Origin: CAZIUL01 sp964542475
Lineage (GTDB): Bacteria > Planctomycetota > B15-G4 > CAYZWU01
Assembly: GCA_964542475.1 (NCBI GenBank)
Contig: CAZIUL010000056.1
Location: 1-26,088, forward strand
Direction of reading: 5' to 3'
DNA length: 26,088 nucleotides
Shown here one piece after another: positions 24,590 to 26,088 of this stretch. The notes beneath the pieces were generated by a model, which saw only the letters and a program-made list of their open reading frames with translations, was not told the DNA's origin and made no database searches. The stretch's first letter is position 1, and every line of letters begins with the position of its first letter. A program made the translations under genes and the position numbers.

Positions 24590-25486
24590 ATGAACCAGAT
24601 GAACCAGGCAAAAACCGTCCCCCTGATACTTCTTGCATCTGTCCTGTTTTCGGCCGCCTGTTCCGAGCAGGAGGTACCGACTGAGCAGGCCGCCCCCGGC
24701 TTCATCAGTTTTGTAGAGGATGGAGAGTATTCGGGCCGCCTGGAAACCGCGCTCACCTCTTACGTAAACCCGGACGGCGTGCGTGTGGATCTGATCGCCG
24801 CCGTTCATATCGCGGATGCGTCCTATTATGAGCTGCTCCGGGAAGTTTTCGGCATCTACGACGCTGTGCTCTACGAGCTGGTGGCCCCTGAAGGGTACAA
24901 GCCCAGCCCTGACGCATCCCCCGACAGCATCGTGAGCCTTTTTCAGCGCGGCTTCTGCCGGTTGCTCGACCTCACATTCCAGCTCGACGGAGTGGATTAC
25001 ACCGCTGCGAACTTCGTGCATGCGGATCTTTCCCCATCCAAACTTTCCAAGATCATGGAGGAGCGGGGCGAGAACTTTTTCACAATATTCATGCGCGTGC
25101 TCAATGCCCAGATGCTGGCCATGAGTAAAGGGATGGGCTCTCACATGACAGGAGAGGCTTTGCTGGATGCCTTTCGCAGCGACAACCGCGCCGGGCGCCT
25201 GAAATACCTCGTTGGCCGGGAGATGAAACACGTGGAATCGCTTTTCGCTGAAATGGAATCGGGAGAAGAAGGGAAAGGATCGATCCTGCTTGGAGAACGG
25301 AACAAAATAGCGATCGAGAAGCTGGAAGAAAGGATCAGCAAGGGAGAAAAGAAGCTGGCGATTTTTTACGGGGCGGGCCACATGCCGGACATGGAAGCCC
25401 GTCTTCTGCGCGACCTCGGTTTCGTAAAACAGTGGCAGGAGTGGATGACCGCGTGGGAGATCGATGGAGGGGAAGAAGGGGAATAA
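24590..25486 (+). CDS. TraB/GumN (Tiki superfamily)-like lipoprotein
   Basis: GGAGG about 5 nt before ATG 24590 supports the start; MNQMNQ also offers a second ATG at 24599. The signal peptide ends SAAC (lipobox, Cys24). The body has TraB/GumN superfamily features: a beta-strand ending in AAVHIAD (His73), then ELLREVFGIYDAVLYELV with the conserved acidic residue, and near the C-terminus FYGAGHMPDME (His264). These His and Glu residues match the predicted metallopeptidase-type active site of Tiki/TraB proteins. It probably acts in the periplasm. The closest known proteins are often annotated only as hypothetical. It is followed by a box-plus-hairpin element in the convergent gap. Confidence 0.8.
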   Translation: MNQMNQAKTVPLILLASVLFSAACSEQEVPTEQAAPGFISFVEDGEYSGRLETALTSYVNPDGVRVDLIAAVHIADASYYELLREVFGIYDAVLYELVAPEGYKPSPDASPDSIVSLFQRGFCRLLDLTFQLDGVDYTAANFVHADLSPSKLSKIMEERGENFFTIFMRVLNAQMLAMSKGMGSHMTGEALLDAFRSDNRAGRLKYLVGREMKHVESLFAEMESGEEGKGSILLGERNKIAIEKLEERISKGEKKLAIFYGAGHMPDMEARLLRDLGFVKQWQEWMTAWEIDGGEEGE

Positions 25487-25496
25487 TATCGGGGTT

Positions 25497-25567
25497 GGTG
25501 TTCAGGGAAGGGGTAGGGATACGGACGAGCGCGCACGTCGGAGGGCGCACGCGCAGGTGCGCCCTCC
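25497..25567. terminator. GGTGTTCAGG box and perfect 11-bp hairpin in convergent gap
   Basis: GGTGTTCAGG at 25497-25506 is followed by GGAGGGCGCAC (25540-25550), loop gcgcag and GTGCGCCCTCC (25557-25567), perfect over 11 bp. It has the same layout as the elements at 2049 and 15139. A further GCCGCCCTCCA at 25619-25629 echoes the hairpin flank seen at 2091-2100. No T-run is present. Confidence 0.45.
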
Positions 25568-25652
25568 ATTGGTCAACCGGCGCATACCGTTTCTTCTTTT
25601 ACGGCGCCGACGGAGCAGCCGCCCTCCATGCCGCCTCTTTTCTTCCCTGGAC

Positions 25653-25680
25653 ACTGATAATGACCTGCTTGCTTATCAGT
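25653..25680. repeat. Inverted repeat ACTGATAA/TTATCAGT overlapping a stop codon
   Basis: ACTGATAA (25653-25660) and TTATCAGT (25673-25680) are perfect 8-bp inverted repeats with a 12-nt loop. The right arm covers the TGA stop (25678-25676) of the lower-GC fragment on the minus strand. It may be a weak terminator or the boundary of a transferred segment. Confidence 0.35.
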
Positions 25681-26047
25681 CAGTGAGAACCACGCTTGTT
25701 TCGATGCCGCTTGCCCCAACAAAATTGTAGTTAGTGTCATCGTAGGTTACCACCTGGGAGTAGAAGGTGAGGCCGACATAGCCTGATGGGATCTGAACCG
25801 TCATCTTACCAATACCTATCGAATCAAGGTTCCCAGAGTAAATGATGGTAAAGTACAAAAGGATGGGGAAGCCATTGTATGTGAAGGTGCTGTTGTCTTG
25901 TGATACGATCAGGTAAAAAATGTCATTGACCCCGCCAGCGTATTCCCAAGTAAAATCCGAGCCAGCCCCGGTCACAAACGGCGCTTCCAGCTTGGGTGGA
26001 TCGGTCTCCACATAGGTGAAATACCCGGGATTGCTAGCCCGAATAAT
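25676..26047 (-). pseudogene. 3' fragment of a beta-rich surface-type protein gene, 5' end lost
   Basis: The frame is open from an in-frame TGA at 26050-26048 down to the TGA at 25676. The only start is GTG (26011), which gives 111 aa but has no good ribosome site. The residues upstream of that GTG (NPGYFTYV) read on smoothly, so the gene probably was longer and lost its 5' part. The encoded part is a beta-sandwich-like tail ending PSGYVGLTFYSQVVTYDD...VVLTD, a type of C-terminus I associate with large secreted proteins of Planctomycetes-like bacteria. GC content is lower than in the neighbours (about 48% in the four lines counted). A short real gene starting at GTG cannot be excluded. Confidence 0.5.
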
Positions 26048-26088
26048 TCATGCTTTATATTAGGTAAGGGCTAGAAAAAAGGCCTTAC
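26034..26088. mobile_element. Possible insertion border with nested inverted repeats
   Basis: CTAGCCC (26034-26040) and GGGCTAG (26068-26074) are inverted copies, and GTAAGG (26064-26069) pairs with CCTTAC (26083-26088). The stretch is AT-rich (about a third G+C) and lies exactly where the reading frame of the truncated gene breaks. It looks like the edge of an insertion sequence continuing past the window, but no transposase is visible, so the identity is open. Confidence 0.3.

Noticed and set aside
1..26088. CRISPR array, tRNA, rRNA, toxin-antitoxin or phage genes
   Set aside because: I looked for short regularly spaced repeats, cloverleaf-like sequences and typical gene pairs and found none; a tool-based scan (tRNAscan-SE, CRISPR finder) could still reveal something I missed.

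Overview
The window is about 26 kb of moderately GC-rich (roughly 55-58% by eye), densely coded bacterial DNA. Lipoprotein signals, Sec signal peptides, an LpoB-type penicillin-binding-protein activator and a TraB/Tiki-like lipoprotein point to a Gram-negative (diderm) organism. The sulfatase-fold/TPR fusion, an extracytoplasmic SUMF1 protein and many lineage-specific hypotheticals would suit an uncultured deltaproteobacterium-like or PVC/Planctomycetes-like lineage. There is no rRNA or tRNA to settle this. The organism call is inference.

Layout. (a) 1-3602: the 3' part of a lipoprotein with a sulfatase-like phosphatase/transferase domain and C-terminal TPRs, convergent with a two-gene minus-strand unit (secreted DUF6263-like protein, then a 112-aa protein). 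(b) 3789-11419: plus-strand genes for a 1202-aa multidomain protein with a predicted alpha/alpha-toroid, a TrkA-N potassium channel, a 27-codon ORF overlapping the next gene by ATGA, a secreted coiled-coil/SUMF1 protein, a 67-aa membrane protein and a 370-aa unknown. (c) 11614-12728: minus-strand pair, an 85-aa protein and a TatD-like metal hydrolase. (d) 12979-15094: a COG3014-like lipoprotein and LpoB behind a good sigma70-type promoter, probably acting on peptidoglycan synthesis. (e) 15180-18924, minus strand: yjbQ and a 614-aa toroid protein, then an EAL-HDOD signalling protein. (f) 19093-22136: a C69-family secreted dipeptidase convergent with a YedE-type transporter. (g) 22394-25486: a divergent YchF-like GTPase, a 326-aa unknown and a TraB/Tiki lipoprotein. 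(h) The right end holds a lower-GC gene fragment whose reading frame ends at a stop next to short inverted repeats, possibly the edge of an insertion.

The most distinctive non-coding signal is in the spaces between convergent genes. All five contain palindromes. Two carry near-identical copies (about 176 bp) of a long imperfect hairpin element, and three carry a GGTGTTCAGG box beside a perfect short hairpin. I see no CRISPR array, no defence system, no complete transposase and no secondary-metabolite cluster. The best candidates for undescribed biology are the 176-bp element family, the 27-codon coupled ORF with its SUMF1 gene, and the 1202-aa fusion protein.
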